Positions 23,178 to 33,109 of a DNA stretch of 46,696 bases are shown here, piece after piece. Location of the stretch: NCBI GenBank assembly GCA_947474365.1, contig CANJIU010000081.1:1-46696 (forward strand). Direction: 5' to 3'. Source of the stretch: Opitutia bacterium. Its GTDB lineage: Bacteria; Verrucomicrobiota; Verrucomicrobiia; Opitutales; Opitutaceae. The notes beneath the pieces were generated by a model. It worked only from the letters and a program-made list of their open reading frames with translations. It had not been told where the DNA came from and did not search any database. A program made the translations under genes and the position numbers. Each line of letters opens with the position of its first letter. The stretch's first letter is position 1.

Positions 23178-25934
23178 ATGAACATCCGTTCACGGAAGTT
23201 TATGGCCGTGCTTTCGCTTTTGGCGGGAGCTGGCTCATTGTCATCGCTGGTGGCCCAGTCCACCAGTGTTTCGGTTAAGAAGGAAGACAAGGTCATGCTC
23301 GATAAGTTCGTCGTCACGGGATCACTGATTCCGGTCGCGGCGGGCTCCACGACTGTCCCCCTCACCGTTCTGGGAACGGCCGAGATCGAGAAGTCCGGCG
23401 TTTCCACCGACCTGATTGACGTACTGCGCAACAGCATGCCTTCGTTTTACGGCGGCAACAACCTTGGCTCGGACGTCGCCAACACGAACTCGGGTGACAC
23501 CAACGGTGGTTCGGGCCTGTCGCTTCGCAACCGCTCGACGCTCGTCCTCATCAACGGCCGCCGCGCTGCGACCTCGCCGGTCGTCGCCTCGGGTGGTGCG
23601 TCATTCGTCGATGTGAGCACGATTCCGTTCTCAGCCATCGAACGCGTGGAAATTCTCACGGACGGCGCCTCGGCGACCTACGGTTCCGACGCCGTGGCTG
23701 GCGTAGTGAACATTATCCTCAAGAAGAACTACAATGGCTCTGAGGTGGGCGGTTCCTACAGCTTCAGCACCAATAACGGGCACTGGGCCAATCGGTCTTA
23801 CTATGCGGTGGGCGGCGCGACGTTCGACAAGACGAGCGTTCTCTTCACCACTGAGTGGAAGAGCAGCGACCCGCTCATCCAATACGAGCGCCCGTATTCC
23901 GTCGCGCAGTTCCGCACGGCTTCCTACGCGGGCATGGTGAGCATCGGTAGCGACTTCTATTACCTCAACCCGAGCCTCAACGCCCCTCCGCGCAACCTCG
24001 ATCAGACGGGTGCGCAGCTCGCAGCGGCCGGTACCTACCGCGGCCCGATGGACCAAAATGCAGCGCTCCTGTTTTTTGACCTTTCCGCCAAACCCACGCT
24101 GCTCGCGTCGGCCCAGCGCCGCAGCTTCACCACGGCGATTGAGCATCAGCTCACCAACACGACCACGCTTTTCGGCGACTTCATCTACTCGCTGAATGAG
24201 ACCGAAACGGTCCTCAATGCCCAGCCGGTCACCGGCTCCGTTGCGGCCAACAACGTGAACAATCCCTTCGACGTGAGCGTCACGGCGCGTAACCGCTTCG
24301 TGAATTTTCCCCGGATTTACTCCAACGAATCCGCCAGTATGCACGGCGTTGTGGGAATTCGGGGCACGTTTGGCGAAGGCTGGAGCTATGAGGCTGGTGC
24401 CAACTTTAACCGCTCCATCCATCACTTCCGCAATTTCAACCTCATCGATGGTATTGCCTACACCGCTGCGGTCAACAACCTCACCTACAATCCGTTTGCT
24501 CGCAATCAGGCCCCCGGCGTGATCGAGGGCATGCTCGGCACGCAGGTCCGCGACTTCTACAGCACGCTGAAGCAGCTCGACTTCAAGGTCACCGGCCCGC
24601 TCTTTCAGCTGCCTGCCGGTGAAGTCCAGATGGGTGTCGGTGCTGGTTTTGTCTGGGAAGTCCTCGACTTCAACAACGACCGCAACGACCAGACCGGCAA
24701 CTGGCTTCAGGCCACGCCCCGCCAGCCGTTCCACGCTCGCTACAATGTCGACGGCTACTTCGCCGAGGTACGAGTTCCGATCCTCAGCGAGAAGAATGCC
24801 GTGCCGTTCTTCCGCACACTCGAGGCTTCGATTGCCGGCCGGTACGACAAGTACAGCAACACGTCTGATCCGACCACGCCGAAGTACACCCTGCGCTGGC
24901 TGCCGTTCAACGACGAGTTGATGTTCCGCGGCACCTACTCGGAGGCCTTCGTCGCCCCGACGCTCTACGACCTGTACGGCCCGCTCTCGGTCGGCTTCAC
25001 CAGTTCGATCAACGTCGTCCGCTACAATGCCGCCGGCCAGTCTCTTGGTGTTAACTCGGGCGCCCGCCAATATCGCTCCCAGACCGGTTCCAACTCCAAG
25101 CTGAATCCTTCGGAGTCGCGCAACTGGACCGCCGGTGTCGTCTGGTCGCCGAAGGCCATCAAGGGCTTCTCGCTCTCCGTTGATTATTTCAACATCGACG
25201 AGCGCGACCTGGTCTCCTCGATTCCGACGACGGATATCGTCAACAGTGTCGAGCGCCTCGGGGCCGCATCGCAGTATGCCTCGCTCGTGAAGCAGGCGGT
25301 GAGTGTCTCGGGTGAAACTCACTTCACCGACGGTGCCGCGATTACCGCGCCCGGGCAGTTGACGGGTCGTCCCTCGGACGAAATCTGGATCTCCAACAAC
25401 ATCGTCAACGTCGCTGGCTACTGGCAGGACGGCTTCGATGTGAAGGCGAATTACGATTACAATACCCAGGGCATGGGCAAGTTCCGCGGTACGGTCATGG
25501 GCACGTTCCTGCGCAACTATTACGTTCAGGTCCTCCCGTCGACGGCGGCGGTTGGTTATCAGGATTCGTTCTATGCCCGCGGTACGAACAGCCAGGGCGT
25601 GTTCGCCCGTTACCGCCTGAACAACCGCATCGATTGGTCGATGAAGAACCTCAACGCCGGTATCGGCCATACCTACGTGGCATCGCTTGATGACGCGACG
25701 AATCCCACGCCCTTCCGCGTGGCGAAGTACCACAAGTTCGACGTGAATCTGGGTTACTCGTTCAATGGTTCCGGCAACCGCTGGCTCAAGGGCCTCACGG
25801 CCTCCGTTGGCGTGAACAACGTCTTCAACAAGTTCCCGCCGCTCATTCCCTCCGAGGGTAACCAGTCGCACGACATCAACGCCTACGATCCGATCGGGCG
25901 CTTGGTTTACGTGCAGGCCAAGTACAAGTTCTGA
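23178..25934 (+). CDS. TonB-dependent outer membrane receptor 1
   Basis: A 918-aa receptor with a signal peptide (MNIRSRKFMAVLSLLAGAGS, ending near LVAQ). The plug begins at LDKFVVTGSLIPV. Its LVLINGRRA and VEILTDGASATYGSDAVAGV motifs are the conserved plug blocks. The rest is a beta-barrel with alternating aromatic strands, ending VYVQAKYKF with the terminal Phe needed for outer membrane assembly. No carboxypeptidase-like N-domain and no SusD partner are present. The start at 23178 is chosen because of the signal peptide; the frame extends back to 23049. The ligand is unknown. A strong terminator follows. Confidence 0.92.
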   Translation: MNIRSRKFMAVLSLLAGAGSLSSLVAQSTSVSVKKEDKVMLDKFVVTGSLIPVAAGSTTVPLTVLGTAEIEKSGVSTDLIDVLRNSMPSFYGGNNLGSDVANTNSGDTNGGSGLSLRNRSTLVLINGRRAATSPVVASGGASFVDVSTIPFSAIERVEILTDGASATYGSDAVAGVVNIILKKNYNGSEVGGSYSFSTNNGHWANRSYYAVGGATFDKTSVLFTTEWKSSDPLIQYERPYSVAQFRTASYAGMVSIGSDFYYLNPSLNAPPRNLDQTGAQLAAAGTYRGPMDQNAALLFFDLSAKPTLLASAQRRSFTTAIEHQLTNTTTLFGDFIYSLNETETVLNAQPVTGSVAANNVNNPFDVSVTARNRFVNFPRIYSNESASMHGVVGIRGTFGEGWSYEAGANFNRSIHHFRNFNLIDGIAYTAAVNNLTYNPFARNQAPGVIEGMLGTQVRDFYSTLKQLDFKVTGPLFQLPAGEVQMGVGAGFVWEVLDFNNDRNDQTGNWLQATPRQPFHARYNVDGYFAEVRVPILSEKNAVPFFRTLEASIAGRYDKYSNTSDPTTPKYTLRWLPFNDELMFRGTYSEAFVAPTLYDLYGPLSVGFTSSINVVRYNAAGQSLGVNSGARQYRSQTGSNSKLNPSESRNWTAGVVWSPKAIKGFSLSVDYFNIDERDLVSSIPTTDIVNSVERLGAASQYASLVKQAVSVSGETHFTDGAAITAPGQLTGRPSDEIWISNNIVNVAGYWQDGFDVKANYDYNTQGMGKFRGTVMGTFLRNYYVQVLPSTAAVGYQDSFYARGTNSQGVFARYRLNNRIDWSMKNLNAGIGHTYVASLDDATNPTPFRVAKYHKFDVNLGYSFNGSGNRWLKGLTASVGVNNVFNKFPPLIPSEGNQSHDINAYDPIGRLVYVQAKYKF

Positions 25935-25962
25935 GCGACTGCAAAACAGTCCCCGCCCCTTC

Positions 25963-25994
25963 AACGGCCCGCCTTCTGGCGGGCCGTTTTTTTT
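25963..25994 (+). terminator. Rho-independent terminator after receptor 1
   Basis: Stem AACGGCCCGCC / GGCGGGCCGTT with a TTCT loop, then a run of eight T. Confidence 0.9.
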
Positions 25995-26135
25995 GGCGGT
26001 CTTGGGAACTTTTTGGAACAGGTCACCGTCGCACGATTCCGCTCTCCAATCCTCAGTTATATCTTGCGGCTCCGTCGCAGATTGGAGTCTTCTTTTTGCA
26101 AGCGAAAGCGGTCTTAGTCCGCCTTGGCTGACTAC

Positions 26136-26160
26136 CAAAACCACACAACACACGAAAACT
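26136..26160 (+). promoter_or_regulatory. AC-rich leader without Shine-Dalgarno, receptor 2
   Basis: The bases before the ATG read as an A/C run (CCAAAACCACACAACACACG followed by AAAACT). It matches the leader of receptor 1 in style and lacks a purine-rich ribosome site. Confidence 0.5.
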
Positions 26161-29100
26161 ATGAACCTCCGAACGCGGAAGTTGATGGCGAAGCTTTCCC
26201 TCTTGGGCAGCTCGATCGCCATCCTGTCAGGAAGCAATGCACGGGCCCAGGCCAGTGCCTCCACCCAGTCGGTGGAGAAGATGGAAAAGTTCGTCGTCAC
26301 CGGCTCCTACATCCCGACCAACGAGACGGCGTTCAGCGCCGGTGCCTCGCCGGTCGTTCGCATCGATCAGAAGACCATCGAGCAGTCCGGTCTCTCCACC
26401 GTATCGGAGTTGCTCCAGCGCGTGACGGTCTCCAACGGTAACTCCGTTCCGATTTCAAACGGTGCCAACACCAACACGGGTGGTGCCTCGTCGATCTCGC
26501 TCCGCGGCCTCGGGCCGGAAGCGACGCTTGTTTTGATCAACGGTCGGCGCGTTGCCCCCTATCCGATCGGAGCCGGTGGCACGACGGCGTTCGTCGATTT
26601 GAACTCAATTCCAATCGCAGCGATTGAAACGATTGAAGTCCTCAAGGACGGCGCTTCGGCCATTTACGGCGCCGATGCCGTGGCTGGTGTGGTCAACATC
26701 AAGATGCGCCGCGGCATGGACGGCACGGAAGCGTTCCTGAGCTACGGCAACACCACCAACAAGGACTCGTCGGAATTCATGGCGTCGCTCGTAACGGGCG
26801 CCCAGAATGACAAGGCGAGCGCGATGGTCGGCTTCAACTACTACAAGCGCAACGCGATCTTCAATCGCGACCGGGGTTACTCGGAAATTCCTCCGTTCCT
26901 GAGCTCCAATGCCAGTCCGTTGAATCTCCAGATCACCCGCGCGGCCGCCCTCGCTGCCGGGATTCCGGCGACCTCCATCCCGGGTGGAGCGGCGACGAAC
27001 ACGTTCTACGTGTCGTCACCCGCGACTTCCGCAAACAATGGAGCTTCTCCGGTCTCCGCCTACTCAATCGGCCGTACCGCCACCTCGCGTCCGACCGCGT
27101 TTAACTTCAACGAATTCTCGATGTCCTATCCGCGGCGCGACAATCGCGGGATGTTCGCGTACGCCGAGCGCAAGGTTTTCGGCACGGAAAACATCAAGGC
27201 TTACGTGGACGCCACCTACCAGAATGCGGTCACCGAGAATCAGCTGGCGCCTGGAGCCACCGGCAGCTTCACGACTTCCGGCCAGGTCGAATTGGTGATT
27301 CCGGCCCGCACGACGAGTCCGCTTCCGACCACCGACGGCCGGACGCGCGCCCAGCTCGCCGCCACCAACAACGGCGGCTTCTCGGCCAACGCCATCAATC
27401 CGTTCAATCCGTTCAATCAGGATATCACGGGCGGCTCTCGCGCGCGCCTGGCGGAATTCGGCAACCGCATTTACCTGAACACGACCGACGCCGTGCTGCT
27501 CACCGCCGGCATCAAGGGTGAGAACATTGCGGGCAAGTGGAACTTCGACGCGGGCTACAGCTACTCGTCGATCCGCGACACGTCGCGCAACACCGTTCCC
27601 TCTTCGGCGCGGTTCAACCGGCTGCTCAACGGCAACGATTCGTTCTTCCAGCCGGGCAGTTCCGACTTCCTTGGCACGACGATTCCGTACAATCCGTTCG
27701 GCTATTACAAGGTCTCGATTCCGAACAACGAAAAGATCGTGGGTGCGGGGCTCATCACGTCGAAGGACATGAACGAGTCGAAGCTGAATCAGTTCAACGC
27801 CAACATGTCGACGGGCAACCTGTTCGAACTCCCGGCTGGCGCGGTGGGCTTTGCCTTTGGTGCTGACGCCCGCCACGAGCAACTGAATCAGTTTCCTGAT
27901 CCCTACAGCCTTACGGGCGATCTGATCGGCAGCAGCGCCGGCGCCATCACGCGCGGCCACCGCAAGGTCTGGGGTGTGTTTGCCGAGGGTAATTTCCCGC
28001 TTCTCAAGAATGTCCCCGGGGCTCACAGCCTCAGTGCGACGGCGGCGGTACGACATGAAGATTTCATGACGGAAGCAGAGACGACCACGGTGCCGAAGAT
28101 CGGCCTCCGCTGGCAGCCGCTTGATGACAGCCTGACCCTGCGCGGCAGTTGGTCCAAGGGCACACGTCAGCCTTCGCTCTACGAAATGTACTCCAGCCCG
28201 ACGTCCGGTCTGATTCCGATCGTGCACCCGCTCGGCACCTTCCCGTTTGAGCCGGAGCAGGCTGTCACCGTTTCGGGCAACCGGCGTTTGCAGCCCGAGA
28301 AGACGAAGTACCTCAACACCGGCTTCGTTTGGTCGCCCCAGGCAAAACCGCTGAAGGGCCTGACTCTCGGCGTGGACTACTGGGAGGCCGAGCGCCGTGG
28401 TACGGTGTCGAACGATTATCAGAACACGGTCAACCGTTTCTTCGGCCGCGTGCCGAAGGGCGCGGCAGGTTCTGCTCCGGGTGGACTTCTCCCGGGTGAG
28501 AGCGTCGTCCTCTATCCGGATGGCTCGATCAATGTGGTCAACTCGGTGTTCTTCAACGTCGGTCTCACGAAGGTCGCCGGTTTCGACTACAGCGCCAGCT
28601 ACGTCGTAAAGACGGACTCGCTGGGTCGCTTCGAGGCTTCGACGGTTTGGTCGACCTTTACCCACTACAAGTCGACGAAGATTGGCGGCGCGGCGCTTCT
28701 TGAGAAGGTTTCCCAGCCGACCGAGAACAGCACGGGCTCCGACGACGCCATCATCAAGTGGAAGGGCCGCACGCAAGTGGAGTGGGCTTACCGCAGCCTG
28801 AGCGTTGTGCTTGGTGGTAATTTCACCGATGGCTTCAACGACACGGCCGACGACACCGACCCGAAGGCTACGTTCTGGGTTGCGAGCCGCTGGATCTTCG
28901 ATCTGCAGGCCTCGTACAAATTCCAGAACAAGTTCGGCCCGTGGCTGAGTGATACCAAAGTTACGGTCGGCTCTCGCAATGTGTTCGACCGCGATCCTCC
29001 GTTCGCGTCGGGCAACAGCGGCAATTCGACCGGCTACCCGGGCTACCTCTACAACTCCGAGGGTCGTTTCTGGTACGTCTCGCTGAGCCGCAAGTTCTAA
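26161..29100 (+). CDS. TonB-dependent outer membrane receptor 2
   Basis: A 979-aa receptor. Signal peptide MNLRTRKLMAKLSLLGSS, cleaved near ARAQA. Plug from KFVVTGSYIPTNETAF with SISLRGLGPEATLVLINGRR and EVLKDGASAIYGADAVAGV; barrel ending GRFWYVSLSRKF. It is closely similar along its length to receptor 3 (both share NTTNKDSSE, VTVSN-x-NSVPIS and EGRFWY blocks), so the two arose by duplication. It has no regulatory N-domain. Starts at the ATG that opens the signal peptide. The ligand is unknown. It is followed by its own terminator. Confidence 0.92.
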   Translation: MNLRTRKLMAKLSLLGSSIAILSGSNARAQASASTQSVEKMEKFVVTGSYIPTNETAFSAGASPVVRIDQKTIEQSGLSTVSELLQRVTVSNGNSVPISNGANTNTGGASSISLRGLGPEATLVLINGRRVAPYPIGAGGTTAFVDLNSIPIAAIETIEVLKDGASAIYGADAVAGVVNIKMRRGMDGTEAFLSYGNTTNKDSSEFMASLVTGAQNDKASAMVGFNYYKRNAIFNRDRGYSEIPPFLSSNASPLNLQITRAAALAAGIPATSIPGGAATNTFYVSSPATSANNGASPVSAYSIGRTATSRPTAFNFNEFSMSYPRRDNRGMFAYAERKVFGTENIKAYVDATYQNAVTENQLAPGATGSFTTSGQVELVIPARTTSPLPTTDGRTRAQLAATNNGGFSANAINPFNPFNQDITGGSRARLAEFGNRIYLNTTDAVLLTAGIKGENIAGKWNFDAGYSYSSIRDTSRNTVPSSARFNRLLNGNDSFFQPGSSDFLGTTIPYNPFGYYKVSIPNNEKIVGAGLITSKDMNESKLNQFNANMSTGNLFELPAGAVGFAFGADARHEQLNQFPDPYSLTGDLIGSSAGAITRGHRKVWGVFAEGNFPLLKNVPGAHSLSATAAVRHEDFMTEAETTTVPKIGLRWQPLDDSLTLRGSWSKGTRQPSLYEMYSSPTSGLIPIVHPLGTFPFEPEQAVTVSGNRRLQPEKTKYLNTGFVWSPQAKPLKGLTLGVDYWEAERRGTVSNDYQNTVNRFFGRVPKGAAGSAPGGLLPGESVVLYPDGSINVVNSVFFNVGLTKVAGFDYSASYVVKTDSLGRFEASTVWSTFTHYKSTKIGGAALLEKVSQPTENSTGSDDAIIKWKGRTQVEWAYRSLSVVLGGNFTDGFNDTADDTDPKATFWVASRWIFDLQASYKFQNKFGPWLSDTKVTVGSRNVFDRDPPFASGNSGNSTGYPGYLYNSEGRFWYVSLSRKF

Positions 29101-29126
29101 TCGCGGTTTCAGTTTGGTCCCTCTCG

Positions 29127-29161
29127 ACGCCCGCCGCTTCACCGCGGCGGGCGTTTTTTTT
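29127..29161 (+). terminator. Rho-independent terminator after receptor 2
   Basis: Stem ACGCCCGCCGC / GCGGCGGGCGT with a 6-base loop, then eight T. Confidence 0.9.
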
Positions 29162-29202
29162 CGCACTCGCGCGGCGATGCTTCGTGACTAGCGTTTCCGG
29201 CC

Positions 29203-29796
29203 ATGTGCTGGCTCCGTCGCTTTGCCCTCTGCGTGATTGCCCTCGCTCTGTCCCTGCGCGCCGCAGAGCCCGTTGCCGCATTTTCACAATCGCTTTCAGC
29301 GGAGCAAAAGCAGCGACTCGGGCTGACCAAGCTCTCCGCTGCGCAACTTGCCGAGCTGGATGCCGCAGTGGGCGCCTATGCGCGTGGCGAGACGACTGTG
29401 GCCGTCAAGGAGGCCGTGCGGGAGGTGGAGAAGAAATCGGAGGAAAAGGTGCAGCGGGCGGAGAAGAAGGCGGCGGTGGCCGCCGAAACCGCAGTCGCGG
29501 AGTACAAGAAGAAGCAGGAACCGGGCGTGGTGGCGCGCACGCTCGAGGTGTTCAAACGCAAGCAGGAGGAGGACCGGCGTGAGCGGTTCACGGCCCATGT
29601 GGTCGGGCCGTTTCGCGGCTGGAGTGGCGGGACCTATTTTCCGCTCGATAACGGCCAAGTGTGGCGGCAGTCCGGTACCGAGACCAACGAGCTCCCTCTG
29701 GCACAAAATGTGGAGGTGGAATTCTACCAGTCGAGCACCGGGTATTGGCGCATGAAATACGACGGTGCTTGGATCACCGTGAAGCGACTGCAGTGA
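29203..29796 (+). CDS. secreted coiled-coil protein with conserved C-terminal domain
   Basis: A 197-aa protein with a signal peptide (MCWLRRFALCVIALALSL). Residues about 25-60 form a helical segment (SAEQKQRLGLTKLSAAQLAE). Residues 65-125 form a charged coiled coil rich in Lys/Glu (EKKSEEKVQRAEKKAAVAAE, then YKKKQEPG). A compact C-terminal beta domain follows (VVGPFRGWSGGTYFPLDNGQ, then NVEVEFYQSSTGYWRMK and WITVKRL). I recall this C-terminal domain from other Verrucomicrobiota proteins, without a known role. It lies between two paralogous receptors, so it might have been carried along in the duplication, or it may be periplasmic support for one of them. Confidence 0.75.
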   Translation: MCWLRRFALCVIALALSLRAAEPVAAFSQSLSAEQKQRLGLTKLSAAQLAELDAAVGAYARGETTVAVKEAVREVEKKSEEKVQRAEKKAAVAAETAVAEYKKKQEPGVVARTLEVFKRKQEEDRRERFTAHVVGPFRGWSGGTYFPLDNGQVWRQSGTETNELPLAQNVEVEFYQSSTGYWRMKYDGAWITVKRLQ

Positions 29797-29959
29797 CGGC
29801 ATGACGCCCTCCGCCGTGTCGGGTCGGGGGGCGCTTCCAAGGAAGCTGCCGCCCGATTTGAACATTGCCATGGCCGACGGGCGTCCCGTGTCATGGCGCC
29901 GTCGCCACGGCGGAGGCCGCCGAGCCGTGTGCGGTTTGACCACCATGACCCACCGACCC

Positions 29960-32926
29960 ATGAAAAAACCGCTTATGTCCGCTGCCCGTGCCATATCCCG
30001 CTTCGGACTCCTTGCGCTGTTGGGCACCGTGGCCGTAGACGCGCAGTCGGTCGCGCCCTCCAGCGGCACGGAGACGAAGAAGGACGAGAACGCGCAGCAG
30101 CTGGAACGCTTCGTCGTCATCGGGTCGTACATTCCCTCCACCGAAACCGCCATCGAGGCAGGCGCGTCGCCCGTCACCCGGGTCGATCGCAAGAACATCG
30201 AGGAATCCGGTTACACCAACACGGCCGAGTTGCTGCAGAAGGTCACGGTCTCGAACGCCAACTCGGTGCCGATCTCGAACAACGCCACCGGCTTCACGCC
30301 CGGCGCCACGGCGATTTCGCTGCGCGGTCTCGGCCCCGAAGCCACCCTCGTGTTGATCAACGGCCGGCGCGTCGCGCCCTATCCCGTCGGCGTTGGCGGC
30401 ACCACGGCGTTCGTTGATCTGAACTCGATTCCGCTCTCGGCGATCGAGACGATCGAGGTCTTGAAGGACGGTGCCTCCGCGCTCTACGGCGCAGATGCGG
30501 TCGCGGGCGTAATCAACATCAAGCTGCGCCGCGGCATGGACGGCTCGGAGGCCTTCTTCAGTTACGGCAACACCACGAACAAGGACTCCTCCGAAATCGT
30601 GGCCAGTGTCGCGACCGGCGCTACCAACGACAAGGCCGCCGTCATCGTCGGGATGAATTACTACCGGAAGGCCGCAATCATGAATCGCGACCGCAAGTAC
30701 TCCGCGGTCCCGCCATTCCTCAGTACCAACGCGAGTCCGGCCAATCTCGAAGTCAGCCGGTTTGCGGTCGCCAACGCCCTCGGCCAGGCCCTGACGGCCC
30801 CGATTCCCGGGGTGCCGAATAATTCCGTGTTCTTTTTCGCGCAATCAGGCGCCGACGCCGCGAACAACGGTACGAAGCCGGCGTCGCGCTACACCTACGC
30901 GACCGATCGCACCGCGACCTACAATCCCAACGAGGCGTCGATGTCGTATCCCGAGTTCGGGCGGCGGGGGATGTTCGCCTCCGCGGACCGCAAGGTCTTC
31001 GGCACCGACAATGTGAAGGCGTACGTCGACGTTTCGTATCAGAATGCCCAGGTTGAAAACCAGCTGGCGCCTTCGGCCACCGGCGAATTTTCCACACCCA
31101 ACCAGGTGGAATTGGTCATCCCCGCCCGGACCGCGAACCCCATTCTTACTCTCGTGATTCCGGCCCTCGGTCTCGTGCAGCAGGTGCCGGCCGGCGTGGC
31201 CGCCCCGCGGGGATCCCTGCCCGGACCGGGCACGCAGATCGTCAACGGGCTCGTGCAGCGGCTGGCGGCGCCGGGGGCGGTGAATCCGTTTAATCCCTAC
31301 AACCAGGACATCGCCGGGAGCTCCAAGGCCCGGCTGGCCGAGTTCGGCAACCGGATCATCCGCAACGAAACCGACGCGGCCCTCTTCAGCACCGGCATGA
31401 AGGCGGAGAACGTTGCGGGCCATTGGAACCTCGACGCGTCGGTCAGCTATAGCAGCATCCGCGATCACTCGCGGAGCACGATGAACTCGGCGTCACGCTT
31501 CAACCAGATCGTGAACGCCAATTCGCCGATTTTCGATTCGCGCAGCAGCAGTTACGTGGGCACCGCCACGCCCTACAATCCCTTCGGCTATTACCGCAAT
31601 CCGATCGCCGCCAACGCGTTGCTCGCCGACTATGATCGCGTGGTGGCGAAGGACGACAACGAATCCGTGCTCGGTCAGTTCAACTTCGTCGCGGCGACGG
31701 CTGACCTGTGGAAGATGCCGGGGGGATCAGTTGGATTGGCCTTGGGCGGTGATCTCCGCCACGAAACCCTCCGGCAGCATCCGGACCCGCTCGCCGCGAC
31801 AGGAGATTTGATCGGCGAGTCGCGGCGCGGCAGCACGAACGCGCAGCGCAAGATCGGCGGCGCTTTCCTCGAGGCGCGTCTGCCGCTCCTGCGTCAGTTC
31901 GAGCTCAGTTCGTCCGTGCGGCACGAGAAATTCTTCTCGAGTCATCGAGACACGACGGTGCCCAAGTTTGCGGTGCGGCTGCTCCCGTTGGGCAACCAGC
32001 TTACCCTCCGGAGCAGTTTCTCCCGGGGATTCCGCGAGCCGTCGCTCTACGAATTGTATTCGAGTCCCATGTCGGCGTTGATGCCGATTCAGGATCCGCG
32101 GGATGGTTTCGTCGAACCAGAGCAACCCATCACGCTCCGCGGCAATCGCCGGCTGCAGCCCGAAAGGACCAGCTACCTCAACGCCGGCTTTGTCTGGTCG
32201 CCCACCGTGCCCCGGTTGAAGGGGCTCTCGCTTGGGGTCGATCACTGGGTGATCAGCCGCGACGGCACGGTGGAGGCGAGCCCGCAGGGGACGGTCTATC
32301 GCGCGTTCGGCGTCACGCCAGGTGGACTCAGCGAGGGGGAAAGCGTGACGTTTTCACCGTCCGGATTCATCAGCGCGGTCAATTCGGTCTTCTACAACGT
32401 CGGCCGGACCCGGGTTGAGGGCTGGGACTTCAGCGGCGGCTATCAGCTGCCGACGGACAATGCCGGCCGGTGGGAGCTGACGACGGTCTGGACGCGGCTC
32501 ACGCGCTTCGACCGGGCTTCGACGGCGGGGGCGCCGATGCGCAGTGTCCTGGGCCAGGATTCCACCGCGCTGGGGGAGGACGGCTATCTGAAGTGGAAGG
32601 GGCGTGTGGGACTCAGTTGGGGCTACAAGGGCCTGGCGGCGTATCTCTCGGGGACCTACACCGACGGGTTCATGGACACCGACCTCAACGGCGCGCCGTT
32701 CAAGGTCGCAGACACGTTTATTTTTCAGGGACAGGTTTCGTACACGTTCCGCAACCAACGCCGCGCCTGGCTGAAGGATACCAAGCTCACTGTCGGGGCG
32801 AGAAACCTCTTCGACGTGGATCCCCCGAAGGCGATCGGTTCGGGTGGTAATTCGACGGGATATCCGAGCAGTCTCTACACGTCCGAGGGCCGATTCTGGT
32901 ACGCGTCGCTCGGGCGGAAGTTCTGA
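29960..32926 (+). CDS. TonB-dependent outer membrane receptor 3
   Basis: A 988-aa receptor with a signal peptide (MKKPLMSAARAISRFGLLAL, cleavage near VDAQS). I start at the ATG at 29960; MTHRP at 29945 is in frame too. Plug from RFVVIGSYIPSTETAIEAGA with AISLRGLGPEATLVLINGRR and EVLKDGASALYGADAVAGV; barrel ending GRFWYASLGRKF. Paralogue of receptor 2 with conserved order throughout, differing by an insertion around residues 395-425 (RTANPILTLVIPALGLVQQV). Ligand unknown. An inverted repeat after the stop may terminate it, though without a T-run. Confidence 0.92.
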   Translation: MKKPLMSAARAISRFGLLALLGTVAVDAQSVAPSSGTETKKDENAQQLERFVVIGSYIPSTETAIEAGASPVTRVDRKNIEESGYTNTAELLQKVTVSNANSVPISNNATGFTPGATAISLRGLGPEATLVLINGRRVAPYPVGVGGTTAFVDLNSIPLSAIETIEVLKDGASALYGADAVAGVINIKLRRGMDGSEAFFSYGNTTNKDSSEIVASVATGATNDKAAVIVGMNYYRKAAIMNRDRKYSAVPPFLSTNASPANLEVSRFAVANALGQALTAPIPGVPNNSVFFFAQSGADAANNGTKPASRYTYATDRTATYNPNEASMSYPEFGRRGMFASADRKVFGTDNVKAYVDVSYQNAQVENQLAPSATGEFSTPNQVELVIPARTANPILTLVIPALGLVQQVPAGVAAPRGSLPGPGTQIVNGLVQRLAAPGAVNPFNPYNQDIAGSSKARLAEFGNRIIRNETDAALFSTGMKAENVAGHWNLDASVSYSSIRDHSRSTMNSASRFNQIVNANSPIFDSRSSSYVGTATPYNPFGYYRNPIAANALLADYDRVVAKDDNESVLGQFNFVAATADLWKMPGGSVGLALGGDLRHETLRQHPDPLAATGDLIGESRRGSTNAQRKIGGAFLEARLPLLRQFELSSSVRHEKFFSSHRDTTVPKFAVRLLPLGNQLTLRSSFSRGFREPSLYELYSSPMSALMPIQDPRDGFVEPEQPITLRGNRRLQPERTSYLNAGFVWSPTVPRLKGLSLGVDHWVISRDGTVEASPQGTVYRAFGVTPGGLSEGESVTFSPSGFISAVNSVFYNVGRTRVEGWDFSGGYQLPTDNAGRWELTTVWTRLTRFDRASTAGAPMRSVLGQDSTALGEDGYLKWKGRVGLSWGYKGLAAYLSGTYTDGFMDTDLNGAPFKVADTFIFQGQVSYTFRNQRRAWLKDTKLTVGARNLFDVDPPKAIGSGGNSTGYPSSLYTSEGRFWYASLGRKF

Positions 32927-32977
32927 CGGAAGGACGGCTGGCGGGCGCGTCGCGGTTGAGCCGCGGTCGCCTTCCGT
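32926..32977. repeat. inverted repeat after receptor 3
   Basis: ACGGAAGG at 32926-32933 pairs with CCTTCCGT at 32970-32977, with a GC-rich inner hairpin. It starts at the last base of the stop codon. There is only a short TTTG after it, so its terminator function is uncertain. Confidence 0.4.
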
Positions 32978-33028
32978 TTGTTCCGGGTTTTCCGTGGCGA
33001 GAGGATTGAGGGCTGGGTGATCGGTTTG

Positions 33029-33109
33029 CCCAACGCGACGAGGGCGTCGCGTCCCCAGCGAACACGATTCCGAATGGATCGACTGGAGCGGCGACGCCCC
33101 CGTCGCCGT
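33029..33109. repeat. two-hairpin intergenic repeat, copy A
   Basis: About 80 bp, matching copy B at 33573-33653 closely. Each holds a CGCGACG-N4-CGTCGCG hairpin and a GGCGACG-CCCC-CGTCGCC hairpin joined by a variable 38-bp segment. Same orientation as copy B. Confidence 0.75.

Noticed and set aside
23631..26300. 889-codon open frame on the minus strand opposite receptor 1
   Set aside because: It is antisense to a clear receptor gene, reads as a charged low-information protein, and arises from the codon bias of GC-rich DNA.
27064..29166. 700-codon open frame on the minus strand opposite receptor 2
   Set aside because: Antisense shadow of the receptor; no domain recognised and codon-phase bias belongs to the plus strand.
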